From positions 2,542,001 through 2,606,000 of the forward strand of contig NZ_CP173678.1 in assembly GCF_051903925.1 (NCBI RefSeq): a stretch of 64,000 nt of DNA. Reading direction: 5' to 3'. This document shows positions 8,616 to 18,861 of the stretch, piece by piece. A program made the translations under genes and the position numbers. How positions within the stretch are numbered: position 1 is the first letter of the stretch; each line of letters begins with the position of its first letter. The notes under the pieces are model-generated. The model had not been told where the DNA came from, made no database searches, and saw only the letters and a list, made by a program, of their open reading frames with translations. Origin of the DNA: G051903925 sp051903925 (GTDB lineage Bacteria > Pseudomonadota > Alphaproteobacteria > Zavarziniales > Zavarziniaceae).

Positions 8616-9440
8616 TCAGAGGCGCCCGCCCGCGCCCGGCCAGGCGGCGGACGCGGGGCCAAGGGCACGCGGCCACGATGCCGGGCGCGCGCCCGGCCGT
8701 CGCGGCGCCAGCGTCCAGTCGCGACGGGGCGCCAGCAGCGGGGCAAGGCGGCGGTCCGCCATCTGGTCTCCCAGGATCTCGCGCACCAGCTTCTGGCGCA
8801 TGGCATCGGCGAAGTCGCCGCCATTGGCGACCGGCAGGGCAAAGGCCCGCTCGCCGCCGATCACCTCGCGCTCGTAATAGGCAAGCAGGGCAGGCTCCTC
8901 GTGCAGGATGGCCAGGCCGTTGATCGTGATGCCTGCGGCAATGGCTGCGTCCCGCGCCTCCCGCGGCTTCGGCCCCGCGGTCCGCTCGCCATCGCCAGAG
9001 ACGTCGATCACGCGCCGGGCCGGGCGCAGCGGCACGTCGTGCAGCAGGCGCGTCGCCCGGGCCAGGGCCGGCGCGATGGCCGTCCCGCCATAGGTGAGGC
9101 CGCGCGGGGCCCGCAGCAGGGCTTGCGCGAAGGCGCCGACGCTATCGGGGTCGACCAGGGTCCACGGCACCGCGACCAGCTGCTGGCGCATGCCGGACCA
9201 GTCCATGACGGCGATCGCGATGCGGCCCTGCCGGCCGGCGGCGATCGCGGCGCGGATGCTGGGATCGCTCAGCGCCCGGGCCAGCCCCTGGCGCTGCATC
9301 GCGAATTCCTGCGTGGTGATGGAGGTCGAGCTGTCGATGGCCAGGACCAGGGCCAGGTCGATCTGGTCGGCGGCGCGCGCGGACCCCGCGGCGAAGGCCG
9401 CGGCAAGAGCAAGCAGCGCGGCGATCAGCCGGCGGGCCAT
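8616..9440 (-). CDS. DUF1194 secreted protein (von Willebrand A-like), second of a tandem pair
   Basis: A 274-residue exported protein with a signal peptide (LIAALLALAAAFAAGSARA) and a DUF1194 domain. The family resembles a von Willebrand A fold, and the metal-site-like DSSTS follows LALVLAID. Further family landmarks are YGGTAIAPAL, RRVIDVSGDGERTAG, AGITINGLAIL and YYEREVIGGERAF. Its function is not known. The start overlaps the end of the upstream copy by 16 bases, so the two are co-transcribed. The last roughly 40 residues are Arg/Pro/Ala rich and extend beyond the family domain, possibly because an original stop was lost. Confidence 0.88.
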   Translation of the reverse strand: MARRLIAALLALAAAFAAGSARAADQIDLALVLAIDSSTSITTQEFAMQRQGLARALSDPSIRAAIAAGRQGRIAIAVMDWSGMRQQLVAVPWTLVDPDSVGAFAQALLRAPRGLTYGGTAIAPALARATRLLHDVPLRPARRVIDVSGDGERTAGPKPREARDAAIAAGITINGLAILHEEPALLAYYEREVIGGERAFALPVANGGDFADAMRQKLVREILGDQMADRRLAPLLAPRRDWTLAPRRPGARPASWPRALGPASAAWPGAGGRL

Positions 9441-10168
9441 CGCGCCTGGCCGGCCCGGTCGGGCAGCGCATCGGGGGCGATGCCGGCGCCGACGAACGTG
9501 CCCTCGATCTCGCGGATCAGCTTGGTCCGCATCGCCTCGCCAAAGCCCTCGTAGTCGGGCGTGCTCTGGACGAAGGCGCCATTCCCGCCGATCACCTCAG
9601 CCTCGAAATAGCGGGTCAGGCCGGGATCGTCGACGGCGATGGGCAGGCCGTTGATGACGAACCCGGCGGCCACCGCCGCATCGCGCGCCGGCTGCACCGG
9701 CCGGCCGGAGGCGTTGCGGCCATCGCCGGAGACGTCGATCACGCGCCGCGCGGCGGTGAAGCCGTTGCGCTCGCATTCCTGGCGGGCGCGGTCGATGGCC
9801 CCGCTGATGGAGGTGACGCCGCCCAGGATGCGGCGCTTGCGGTCGCCGATCTCGTCCGCGAAGGCCAGGAGCGACGCCTGATCATGCAGCAGGCGCCAGT
9901 CGCCGATCATCAACTGTTTCTCGGGATCGGCCCATTCCATCAGCAGCACGGCGATGACGCCGCGCCGGCCGGCCTGGATCGCCTGCAGCACGCGCGGGTC
10001 GGCGAACGCCGCCGCCAGGCCCGCGCGCTGCATCACGAACTCCCGGTCGTCGACGCTGGACGAACTGTCCAGCGCCAGGACCAGTTCAAGATCGACATCG
10101 GTCGCCTCCGCCGGCGCCGGGCAGAGCGGAACAAGCAGGAGCAGGGCAAGAGCGAGCAACCGGCGCAC
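9425..10168 (-). CDS. DUF1194 secreted protein, first of a tandem pair
   Basis: A 247-residue paralogue of the next gene, with a signal peptide (LLALALLLLVPLCPAPAEA) and a DUF1194 domain carrying DSSSS, ILGGVTSISGAIDRA, RRVIDVSGDGRNASG and VIGGNGAF. I chose the GTG at 10168, which has CAGGA nine bases upstream and leads straight into the signal peptide. The longer frame to 10393 crosses the 3' end of the rlmI gene. Paralogues in tandem overlap suggest they act together outside the cytoplasm; the role is unknown. Confidence 0.88.
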   Translation of the reverse strand: MRRLLALALLLLVPLCPAPAEATDVDLELVLALDSSSSVDDREFVMQRAGLAAAFADPRVLQAIQAGRRGVIAVLLMEWADPEKQLMIGDWRLLHDQASLLAFADEIGDRKRRILGGVTSISGAIDRARQECERNGFTAARRVIDVSGDGRNASGRPVQPARDAAVAAGFVINGLPIAVDDPGLTRYFEAEVIGGNGAFVQSTPDYEGFGEAMRTKLIREIEGTFVGAGIAPDALPDRAGQARWPAG

Positions 10169-10218
10169 GGACAGATCCTGAAGCTTAAGCCTGGGGAAGG
10201 CGAGGTCTATTGGCGGGC

Positions 10219-11409
10219 TCAGTCGAGCGCCAGGACCTGCCATTTGAGATAGGCCGATTCGGGCAAGGCGGGGTGCACCGGATGGTCCGGGCCGGCACCG
10301 CCCGCGGCCAGGATGCGCGCTGGGCGTTCGGCCGCCGCCAGGCCGCGCCGCACTTCCTCGGCAAAGGCGTCCGCCGCGACATGGTGCGAGCACGAGGCGA
10401 TGAACAGGATGCCGCCCGGCGCCAGTACCCGGGCGGCCATGCGCGCCAGCTTGCGATAGCCGCGGACGCCGCTGGCCAGCTCCTTGCGGCTCTTCACGAA
10501 GCTGGGCGGATCGGCGATGACCAGGTCATAGGCGCCGGCGGGCGCCGTCTCCAGCCAAGTGAACACATCCGCCTGCGCGAACTCTGCCGCCAGGCCGTTG
10601 CGCGCGGCGGATGCCCGTGCCAGATCCAGCGCCAAGGCCGAGCCGTCGATGCCCAGCACGCTGCCGCCAGCCTTGGCACAGCGCAGGGCAAAGGCCCCGG
10701 CATTGCAGTAGAGGTCGAGCACCCGCTGGCCACGGGCAAGGCCCGCCACCAGGGTGCGCGCCGATTCCAGGTCGAAGTACCAGCCTGTCTTCTGGCCATG
10801 GACCGGGTCGACGGCGAAGCCGATGCCGCCCTCCTCGATCACCACGGGGCCGTCGACCGGGCGGCCGCTGACCGTCACCGTGCGCTCCAGTCCTTCCAGC
10901 GCGCGGGCGCTGGCGTCGTTCCGCCACACGACGGTGGCGGGCGCCAGCACCTCCGCGAAGGCGGCTTCCAGCTTGGGCATCAGGCGGTCCATTCCCGCGG
11001 TGTTGGCCTGGACCGACAGCACGTCGCCATAGCGGTCGACGACCAGCCCGGGCATGTGGTCGCCTTCGGCATGGACCAGGCGGTAGAACGCGCTGGGAAA
11101 GAAGCGGGTGCGCAGCGCCAGGGCGCGTTCCAGGCGCTGTGCCAGCCACCCGGCATCGACCGTGGCGCCGCCCCGCTCCAGCACGCGGGCCGAGATCAGC
11201 GAATGCCGGTTGAAGGTGGCGGTGCCCAGGGCGCGCCCGTCGGCGGCGTGCAGGGCGACCAGGCTGCCCGTCGGCAACGCCTTGGCCCCGGCATCCATCT
11301 CAAGCTCGTTGCCGAACACCCAAGGGTAGCCGGCCTGGACGCGCCGTTCCTCCCCCCTGCGGATGGCGAGGCGGGGCAGGGCTCCATGGGGGCTGGCTTG
11401 GTCTGGCAT
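10219..11409 (-). CDS. rlmI: 23S rRNA cytosine methyltransferase, RlmI type
   Basis: A 396-residue class I SAM-dependent methyltransferase of the RlmI/YccW group, which makes 5-methylcytosine in 23S rRNA. It has an N-terminal PUA-like domain (GYPWVFGNELE, GRALGTATFNRHSLISARVL), then the Rossmann fold with SAM motif VLDLYCNAGAFAL (about 228), IADPPSFVKSR (about 297) and the catalytic cysteine in IASCSHHV (about 337). Length equals the E. coli enzyme (396). Downstream on the same strand are the DUF1194 genes after a 50-base gap. The exact target base is inferred from the family. Confidence 0.88.
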   Translation of the reverse strand: MPDQASPHGALPRLAIRRGEERRVQAGYPWVFGNELEMDAGAKALPTGSLVALHAADGRALGTATFNRHSLISARVLERGGATVDAGWLAQRLERALALRTRFFPSAFYRLVHAEGDHMPGLVVDRYGDVLSVQANTAGMDRLMPKLEAAFAEVLAPATVVWRNDASARALEGLERTVTVSGRPVDGPVVIEEGGIGFAVDPVHGQKTGWYFDLESARTLVAGLARGQRVLDLYCNAGAFALRCAKAGGSVLGIDGSALALDLARASAARNGLAAEFAQADVFTWLETAPAGAYDLVIADPPSFVKSRKELASGVRGYRKLARMAARVLAPGGILFIASCSHHVAADAFAEEVRRGLAAAERPARILAAGGAGPDHPVHPALPESAYLKWQVLALD

Positions 11410-11569
11410 GGGCGCACACTAGAGCGGACCCGGCGCGTCGTGCAGCCTTTTCCCGATGCAATGCGCCGCGCGCGGGTCCAGCATCGTTAACGCGGTGGCA
11501 ACCGTGCCCGCGGCACCCTGCTCCATCGGGCTGTCCTGAGCTTCCGTGCCCCAGTCCGGGATTTGGGCG

Positions 11570-12892
11570 ATGAAGAGCGCGCTTCTGACGAGGCTGTTCC
11601 GCAAGGCGGCCGACCTGTTCGACGATGGCGGCACGCCCGGTGCGGTCCGCGTCCGCGCGTCCGACTACATGGTCAGCGACAGCGCCCAGCGCCTGGACCC
11701 GCGCGACCAGGAAGGCTTCAACCGCCGCCTGGTCGAGTTCCGCGAGCGCCATGCCCGGGCCGTCAACGCGCTCATGGCCGGCAGCGTCCAGATGCTGGGC
11801 CTGGGTGACCTGGCGCGCCGGTTCGGCAAGGACTGGGAGGACATGAAGTTCAAGGCCCACCGCATTGCGGAGGCGGCCATCGAACACCGGATCGGCCCGA
11901 CCGATCTCTATGTGGTCGTCAACGAGGAATACTATGTCATCCTCTTTGCCGACCTGCCCAAGGACGAGGCGGAGCGGCGCGCCCGCCTGATCGCGTCCGA
12001 GATTACGTCCAAGCTGTGCGGCACGGTGCCCTGGGGTGGCTCCGTCTCGGTCCGCGGCATCGCGCTCAAGGTCGATCCCGCGGCGATCCAGGAGGGCGAG
12101 CCGCTGACCCTGAACACCCTGATCCGCAGCCTGCAGTCGGCGGAGATGGACGAGGAGGAGGCCGAGCGGAAGCATTTCGAGGCACTGCGCAGCGAGATCG
12201 TCGCCCAGTACTGGCCAACGCTGAACGCGCGCAAGCGCATCGTCTCGGCCTATGAGATGACGCTGGCCCATCGCGGCGGGCTGCCGCTGGTGCCGCCGGC
12301 CAATGGCAGCATCACGGGCCGCTTCCAGGCCGAACTGGACATGATGGCGCTCGACATCGCGGCCCGGCAGCTGCGCAGCAAGGAGGGCGTGCGCGCCCGG
12401 TCGATCCTGATGGTGCCGCTGCACTGGGAGACGCTGGCGGTGCGCGTATTCCGCGAGCGGTACGTCGCGGCCGCCCGCCTGCTGCCCAAGGAGGCCAAGC
12501 GCCGCCTGGTGCCGCAGATCCTGGACCTGGCGCCCGGCACCCCGCAATCGCGCCTGCGCGAGGTGGTGCAGACGGTATGGCCGTTCACGCTGGGCTTCAT
12601 GTGCCGCCACGCGTTGGAACCTGGCGACGGTACGACCCTGGTCGGCTCGGGCCTGCTCAGCCTGTCGGTGGACGCAGAGGGCATGGAATCCTCGGCCGCC
12701 CTGCGCGGCGATCTGGCCGAATTCGTGGCCTGGTCCGGCGATCTGGGCTTCCGCTCGATGCTCTCGGGCGTGGCCGACGTGCGCCTGGCCAGTGCCGCCA
12801 CCAAGGCGGGGATCGAATACCTGAACGGCCCGGCCTTCCTGCGCGCGACCGACAACCCGTCCCACGTCTTCGTCATGAGCGGGATGACCTGA
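11570..12892 (+). CDS. Unknown protein, possibly a degenerate GGDEF-EAL pair
   Basis: A 440-residue soluble protein with no recognised enzyme motif. The segment at about residues 85-165 (KFKAHRIAEAAI, GPTDLYVVVNEEYYVILFADL) is built like the core of a GGDEF domain without the GGDEF signature. The C-terminal half (FQAELDMMALDIAARQLRS, RSILMVPLHWETL, PGTPQSRLREVV) is built like an EAL domain without its acidic catalytic residues. If so, it would be a c-di-GMP receptor or scaffold and not an enzyme. ATG 11570 is preferred, with GTG 11546 as an alternative. It is a single gene, divergent from rlmI. The domain reading is my inference. Confidence 0.7.
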   Translation: MKSALLTRLFRKAADLFDDGGTPGAVRVRASDYMVSDSAQRLDPRDQEGFNRRLVEFRERHARAVNALMAGSVQMLGLGDLARRFGKDWEDMKFKAHRIAEAAIEHRIGPTDLYVVVNEEYYVILFADLPKDEAERRARLIASEITSKLCGTVPWGGSVSVRGIALKVDPAAIQEGEPLTLNTLIRSLQSAEMDEEEAERKHFEALRSEIVAQYWPTLNARKRIVSAYEMTLAHRGGLPLVPPANGSITGRFQAELDMMALDIAARQLRSKEGVRARSILMVPLHWETLAVRVFRERYVAAARLLPKEAKRRLVPQILDLAPGTPQSRLREVVQTVWPFTLGFMCRHALEPGDGTTLVGSGLLSLSVDAEGMESSAALRGDLAEFVAWSGDLGFRSMLSGVADVRLASAATKAGIEYLNGPAFLRATDNPSHVFVMSGMT

Positions 12893-12896
12893 TCAC

Positions 12897-12949
12897 CCCT
12901 CCCGCACCCAGCGTGCCGAGGACAGGCCGGGGCACGCGGGGTGGAGGAG
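12897..12949. terminator. Candidate bidirectional hairpin terminator
   Basis: CACCCAGCGTGCC is answered by GGCACGCGGGGTGG across a 13-base loop, between a plus-strand and a minus-strand gene that end facing each other. There is no T-run on either side, so intrinsic termination is only a possibility. Confidence 0.4.
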
Positions 12950-12956
12950 CAGGGCG

Positions 12957-14462
12957 TCAGGGCACGCCGGCCTCGCGCTGGGCGAGCGTCTCCAGGTTGC
13001 GCTCGTGCGTCTTCCGGTCGATCCGGTAGAAGCACAGGAACGTGATCGAGATGAAGTAGAGCACGAACTGCGTCGGCATGAAGGTCAGGACCAGATCGCG
13101 CACGATCGTGGGGTCGACGTCGGCTGGCGCCACATTGGTGGGGAACGCGACCGATTCCAGGATGATCCCGGCCAGGAAGATGCCGATGCCGGTCACCGTC
13201 TTGTTGACCAGGCTGCTGGCCGCGGCGAACAGGCCTTCGGACCGGCGGCCGGTGCGGATGGCACTGTCCTCGACCACGTCCAGGATCATCGACGTAACCA
13301 GGATCAGGCAGGCAAAGGCAAAGGTCAGGCCGATCACGCTGAAGCCGATGAAGAAGGCCAGGAGGGCCTCCTGGCTCATGCCGTCGAGGACGCCCATGAG
13401 CTTGAGCACGATGGGCGTGTTGTTCACGAACAGCGACAGGAAGGCCAGCGTGATGCCGGCATGCTTCTTGCCGAAGCGGACCGACAGGGCGGGCGCCACG
13501 AAGAACGACAGGACCGCCGCCACGATGTAGATCAGGCCCATGGAGGCCAGCTGCTGCGGCGTGAACTGCCAGAAATAGGTGCCGAAATAGGTGCCGAGCG
13601 AGTTGTTCAGGCCCCCCGCCATCGCCGAGAACATGGCCGAGATCGTGACCACCAGGAACGACTTGTTGGTCACCGTCTCCAGCGTCTCGCGCCCCAGCCG
13701 GCGCATGCTGGCCGGGCCGCTGGCGGTTGCCTTGGGCAGGGTGGGGATGCGGCTGTGCGTGCCCCAGGCCGAAATCAGGATGCTGCCGAAGACCACGCTG
13801 GCCGCGACCAGGCCATAGACGTGATAGCCGTCGGCGTTGAGGATGCCATTGGGCTGTTCCGGCGTCGGCACCAGCAGGACGCCGAAGGCGAACGCGGTCG
13901 CCACGCCACCGCCCAGGATGCCGAACAGGTAGCGATAGCTGACCAGGCGCGTGCGCTCGTCATAGAGCCCGGTCAGTTCGGCGGCCAGCGCCGTGCTCGG
14001 GACCTCGTACAGGCCCAGGATGCCACGCAGGCCGACCACGACCACCAGCAGGTAGACGAACAAGGCGCCGCCCTGCCAGTCGGGCGGGTTCCACAGCATC
14101 CAGAACAGGATCGCGACGGGCACCGCCGACAGGTACATCAGTGGATGGCGCCGTCCCCAGCGGGTGCGCAGACGGTCCGAGAAGCTGCCGATGAACGGAT
14201 CGCTGACCGCATCCACGATCATCGCGATCATGATGGCAAAGCCGACCTGGTTGGCCGGAAGCCCGACCACCTGGTTGTAGAAGATCATCAGGAAGGCGTT
14301 GAAGCTGGCGTCCTTGACGCCATAGGCGACGGACCCGAAGCCGTAGAGCGCCTTTGTCCGCTTGGGCAGGATCACGTTGGGCGCGGTGAGCGAGGGTCCG
14401 GTCTCGTCCGGCACGCCGCCGCTTTCCGCCACCCAGGCGCCGCCAGCTTCGGTCGTCGTCAT
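12957..14462 (-). CDS. GPH-family sugar:cation symporter-like MFS transporter
   Basis: A 501-residue inner-membrane transporter of the glycoside-pentoside-hexuronide type. The signature region is clear: KALYGFGSVAYGVKD, then the loop SDPFIGSFSDRLRTRWGRRHP after the second membrane segment, and about twelve hydrophobic segments. GPH proteins carry glycosides, but in Proteobacteria many members have unknown substrates, including terpenoid or steroid-like acids. Its ATG overlaps the stop of the upstream TetR gene (ATGA), so the two form one operon and the regulator probably controls the transporter. Confidence 0.87.
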   Translation of the reverse strand: MTTTEAGGAWVAESGGVPDETGPSLTAPNVILPKRTKALYGFGSVAYGVKDASFNAFLMIFYNQVVGLPANQVGFAIMIAMIVDAVSDPFIGSFSDRLRTRWGRRHPLMYLSAVPVAILFWMLWNPPDWQGGALFVYLLVVVVGLRGILGLYEVPSTALAAELTGLYDERTRLVSYRYLFGILGGGVATAFAFGVLLVPTPEQPNGILNADGYHVYGLVAASVVFGSILISAWGTHSRIPTLPKATASGPASMRRLGRETLETVTNKSFLVVTISAMFSAMAGGLNNSLGTYFGTYFWQFTPQQLASMGLIYIVAAVLSFFVAPALSVRFGKKHAGITLAFLSLFVNNTPIVLKLMGVLDGMSQEALLAFFIGFSVIGLTFAFACLILVTSMILDVVEDSAIRTGRRSEGLFAAASSLVNKTVTGIGIFLAGIILESVAFPTNVAPADVDPTIVRDLVLTFMPTQFVLYFISITFLCFYRIDRKTHERNLETLAQREAGVP

Positions 14463-15151
14463 TGCAGGCTCTCCTTGCGGGTCGCCAGGTCGAACACCTG
14501 GACAAGCTCCCGGGCGATTGTGTCGAGGTCGGTCTGCGGGTCGCAGCGCAGCAGCGGCGCGATGCCGTCGACCGTGGCGATGATGGCGTTGCGCATGACG
14601 GGCACGGAAAAGGCGCGGAAGACGCCTTCGTCCTGGCCGCGGGCCAGCATGCGGTCGAGCAGGGCGACGCGGTTGTTGAGCGGGGCCGGGTCGATGTTCA
14701 GGTGCCCGGTCGCCTGCAGCGCGTGGGTCGCGATCTCGACCAGGCTGATGATCGCGTCTCGGTCATGGGCCATGTAGCGGACGCTGGCGTCGATCAGGGC
14801 CAGCAGGCGCGCGCGGGCGCCCTGCGCCGCCTCGACCCGGGGGCGGATGAAGGCGGCGGCCTGGTCGTTGATCGCCGCCTGGACCTGCGCGATCAGCGCG
14901 TCCTTGCCGGCGAAGTGATAGGAGATGACGCCCTTGCTGATCCCGGCCTCCGCCGCGATCCTGGCCAGGGTCGTCTGGGCCAGGCCATGGGCCGCGATGG
15001 TGCGGATGGCGCAGGCGATGATCTGGGCCCGGCGTGCCGCCTCGATGAACGACAGTGCCTCCGGCGCGGACGCGCCGCCCGCGCCCCTGGGGGCGACGGC
15101 GTCGGGTGAAGGGTCGCCTCCCAGGTCGACCGGGTCGATTTTTGACCGCAT
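14459..15151 (-). CDS. TetR family regulator (BetI-like), leaderless
   Basis: A 230-residue repressor with the HTH at about residues 35-85 (AIRTIAAHGLAQTTLARIAAEAGISKG and VISYHFAGKDALIAQV) and a BetI-like C-terminal domain. It is the first gene of an operon with the GPH transporter, which it overlaps by 4 bases. The ATG at 15151 is the third codon of a longer frame starting at a TTG. A strong promoter ends only a few bases before this ATG, so the mRNA probably begins at or near the start codon and has no ribosome binding site. Confidence 0.87.
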   Translation of the reverse strand: MRSKIDPVDLGGDPSPDAVAPRGAGGASAPEALSFIEAARRAQIIACAIRTIAAHGLAQTTLARIAAEAGISKGVISYHFAGKDALIAQVQAAINDQAAAFIRPRVEAAQGARARLLALIDASVRYMAHDRDAIISLVEIATHALQATGHLNIDPAPLNNRVALLDRMLARGQDEGVFRAFSVPVMRNAIIATVDGIAPLLRCDPQTDLDTIARELVQVFDLATRKESLQ

Positions 15152-15157
15152 GGCCAA

Positions 15158-15185
15158 ATTCTAGATCGCCCGGCCAGGAAGTCAA
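15158..15185 (-). promoter_or_regulatory. Promoter of the TetR-GPH operon (leaderless)
   Basis: On the minus strand TTGACT (15185-15180) and TAGAAT (15163-15158) are separated by 16 bases, close to the sigma-70 consensus. Transcription would be expected to start about 7 bases further on, which is the ATG of the TetR gene at 15151. Confidence 0.6.
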
Positions 15186-15301
15186 ACGATGTTCAGAGTG
15201 AGACTGTGGCCGGATATCGGCTCAGGACTGCCCGTGCCTGTGCGCGGCGGCCCGCACCGCAGGCTGCTGCTGCGCGGGACCGTGTCGGACCTAGCGGGGA
15301 A

Positions 15302-15673
15302 TCAGGGCTTCAGGGCGGCGATGGCGAGGGCTGCCCAGCCGGCCATCAGGCTGAGGCCGCCGATGGGGGCGACCGCGCCCAGGAAGCGCGGGCCGCCCAG
15401 GCTGAGCGTATAGAGCGCGCCGCAGAACAGGATCATGCCGGCCAGGAACAGCGCGGCCGCGGTCGTCGACCAGTGGCTGCTGCGCTGAAGCGCCAGGAGC
15501 GCGGCCCCCACCAGCGCCAGGGCATGGGTAAGCTGGTACTGGGCCGCGGTGTTGTAGATCGCAAGGTCGTCCGGCGTCAGGCGGCCCTTCAGGCCATGCG
15601 CGCCGAACGCGCCAAATGCCACGGCCAGGCCCCCCGCAACGGCACCGATCGCGAGCCAGGCGCTGGCAGCCAT
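15302..15673 (-). CDS. DUF423 membrane protein
   Basis: A 123-residue integral membrane protein with four predicted segments. The family signature AVAFGAFGAHGLKGRLTPDD is followed by YNTAAQYQLTHALAL, and later LFCGALYTLSLGG and a final hydrophobic helix. DUF423 (YgdD-like) proteins are widespread and have no established function. It begins 4 bases after the stop of the upstream amidase gene, so the two are probably co-transcribed. Confidence 0.92.
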   Translation of the reverse strand: MAASAWLAIGAVAGGLAVAFGAFGAHGLKGRLTPDDLAIYNTAAQYQLTHALALVGAALLALQRSSHWSTTAAALFLAGMILFCGALYTLSLGGPRFLGAVAPIGGLSLMAGWAALAIAALKP

Positions 15674-15677
15674 GGGC

Positions 15678-16502
15678 TCAGGCCGTGATCGCGGCCGAGC
15701 CGATGGCGTCGGCCAGGGTGGTTGCGATCCTGCGGCGGGAGGCGGGATCGGCCAGCAGGGCCTCGTCCTGGGCGTTCGACAGGAAACCCGTCTCGATCAG
15801 GATGGAGGGCACGTCCGGCACCTTCAGCACGGCGAAATTGGCCGACCGGCGGGGGTTCTGAAGCAGGCGGAGATCGGCCGCGACGGCGTCGACGATCAAC
15901 GCCTTGCGCTCCAGCGCGGCATTCAGGCTGTGCCGCCGTGCCAGGTCGAACAGGATCGCCGCCACTTCACGATCGGCGGCCCCCAGGTCGACCCCGGCCA
16001 GGAAGTCGGCGGCGTTCTCCCGCTCGGCCATGGCGCCGGCCAGCGCGTCGGATGCCGTCTCGGACAGGGTATAGGCGGACAGGCCGCGCGCCATCGGGTT
16101 GGGTGCCGAATCGGCGTGAACGGAGATGAACAGGTCGGCCTTCTGGTCGTGGGCGAACATGGCGCGGTCGACCAGCGGCAGGAAGACGTCGCGGCTGCGC
16201 GTGAGGATGACCTTGTGCCGGCCCTCCGCCTCGATCCGGCGGGCCATCTGCAGGACGAGGTCCAGGACCACGTCCTTTTCATAGATGCCGGACAGGCCGA
16301 TGGCACCGGGATCGCGGCCGCCATGGCCGGCGTCCAGGACGATGCGGGCACCGGCGGGGAGCGGCGGGACGGGCGGCTTGGCCCGCGGCGGAGGGACGGC
16401 AAGCGCCAGCGTGCGGCCCAGTTCCTGGGCCGTCGCGGTGCCGCCCGCCTCAAGCAGGAGAGGCAGGCCCAAAGCCAGCTTCAACACCTCGCGCCGTCTC
16501 AT
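15678..16502 (-). CDS. N-acetylmuramoyl-L-alanine amidase (Amidase_3), Tat-exported
   Basis: A 274-residue AmiC-like zinc amidase that cleaves the bond between muramic acid and the stem peptide during cell separation. The N-terminus MRRREVLKLALGLPLLL is a twin-arginine export signal. The catalytic domain shows VLDAGHGGRDPG (zinc His about 57), FISVHADS (about 127) and ILIETGFLSN (about 234). There is no AMIN domain, so localisation must rely on other contacts. ATG 16502 is chosen because it starts the Tat signal and has AAGG upstream; the frame is open to 16571. DUF423 follows in the same operon. Confidence 0.9.
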   Translation of the reverse strand: MRRREVLKLALGLPLLLEAGGTATAQELGRTLALAVPPPRAKPPVPPLPAGARIVLDAGHGGRDPGAIGLSGIYEKDVVLDLVLQMARRIEAEGRHKVILTRSRDVFLPLVDRAMFAHDQKADLFISVHADSAPNPMARGLSAYTLSETASDALAGAMAERENAADFLAGVDLGAADREVAAILFDLARRHSLNAALERKALIVDAVAADLRLLQNPRRSANFAVLKVPDVPSILIETGFLSNAQDEALLADPASRRRIATTLADAIGSAAITA

Positions 16503-16656
16503 GACCTTGCCGTCAGATCCCTTCAGCCAGGACATGAAGCGGACTATCGGCTGAGTTTCGTGTGATTTCAATAGGGTATGAGGTGATGCTGAACCAGTGT
16601 TGCAGCCCTGCCCCAGGCGGTCACGGGAACCTGGGCGGATCCTGCATGGCCCAGTC

Positions 16657-16685
16657 TTGACTTCCGCGGGGCCTGCGCCTAATTA
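16657..16685 (+). promoter_or_regulatory. groESL promoter
   Basis: TTGACT (16657-16662), a 17-base spacer and TAATTA (16680-16685) form a sigma-70-like promoter whose start site would lie a few bases before the CIRCE element. The -10 is a weak match, and a heat-shock sigma overlap (CTTGAC at the -35) is possible. Confidence 0.55.
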
Positions 16686-16697
16686 CCCGGCCAGCCG

Positions 16698-16724
16698 CTA
16701 GCACTCACTCGACCAGACTGCTAA
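16698..16724. promoter_or_regulatory. CIRCE element (HrcA operator) of groESL
   Basis: CTAGCACTC, nine bases, GACTGCTAA. Each arm differs by one base from the CIRCE consensus TTAGCACTC-N9-GAGTGCTAA. It sits about 40 bases upstream of the groES start and just downstream of the promoter, the usual place for HrcA repression. Confidence 0.9.
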
Positions 16725-16761
16725 CAGCGGCTTCTGAAATTTGCGCGTTTGGAGAGGCAAC

Positions 16762-17079
16762 ATGGTGAAGTTTCGGCCCCTGCACGACCGCGTGGTGGTG
16801 CGCCGCATCGAGGCGGAAGAGAAGACCGCCGGCGGCATCATCATCCCCGATACCGCGAAGGAAAAGCCGATCCAGGGCGAAGTGATTGCTGCCGGCGCTG
16901 GCGTCCGCAACGAGCAGGGCGTGCTCGTGGCGCTCGACGTGAAGGCGGGCGACACCGTCCTGTTCGGGAAGTGGTCGGGCACCGAGGTGAAGATCGATGG
17001 TCAGGACCTCCTGATCATGAAGGAGTCGGACATTCTCGGCATCGTCGAGAACGCGTCCGCAGCGAAGCAGGCGGCCTGA
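16762..17079 (+). CDS. groES: Co-chaperonin GroES
   Basis: A 105-residue GroES that caps the GroEL folding chamber in the cytoplasm. The whole sequence is typical: FRPLHDRVVVRRIEAEEKTA, the mobile loop GGIIIPDTAKEKP, and GDTVLFGKWSGTEVKIDGQ. ATG 16762 is preceded by GGAGAGG. The body is slightly longer than the usual 95-97 residues because of the C-terminal NASAAKQAA tail. It is followed by groEL after 24 bases and controlled by the CIRCE element upstream. Confidence 0.98.
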   Translation: MVKFRPLHDRVVVRRIEAEEKTAGGIIIPDTAKEKPIQGEVIAAGAGVRNEQGVLVALDVKAGDTVLFGKWSGTEVKIDGQDLLIMKESDILGIVENASAAKQAA

Positions 17080-17103
17080 GCGGCCAAGAGGGAGTAGCAT
17101 CAG

Positions 17104-18744
<1,641 letters not shown>

Positions 18745-18770
18745 GGTCCACAGCCCTTCAAGGCAGGGAC

Positions 18771-18803
18771 AAGGGCCGCGGAGCAATCCGCGGCCCTTTT
18801 TCC
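18771..18803 (+). terminator. Intrinsic terminator of groESL
   Basis: AAGGGCCGCGG, loop AGCAAT, CCGCGGCCCTT followed by T residues: an 11-base perfect stem with a T-run, directly after groEL. Confidence 0.93.
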
Positions 18804-18861
18804 GTTTGATCGGGTGGCGGTGCCGGGGCGGACCGCCTGTAGCCCCCTCCGGCGCGGGCCG

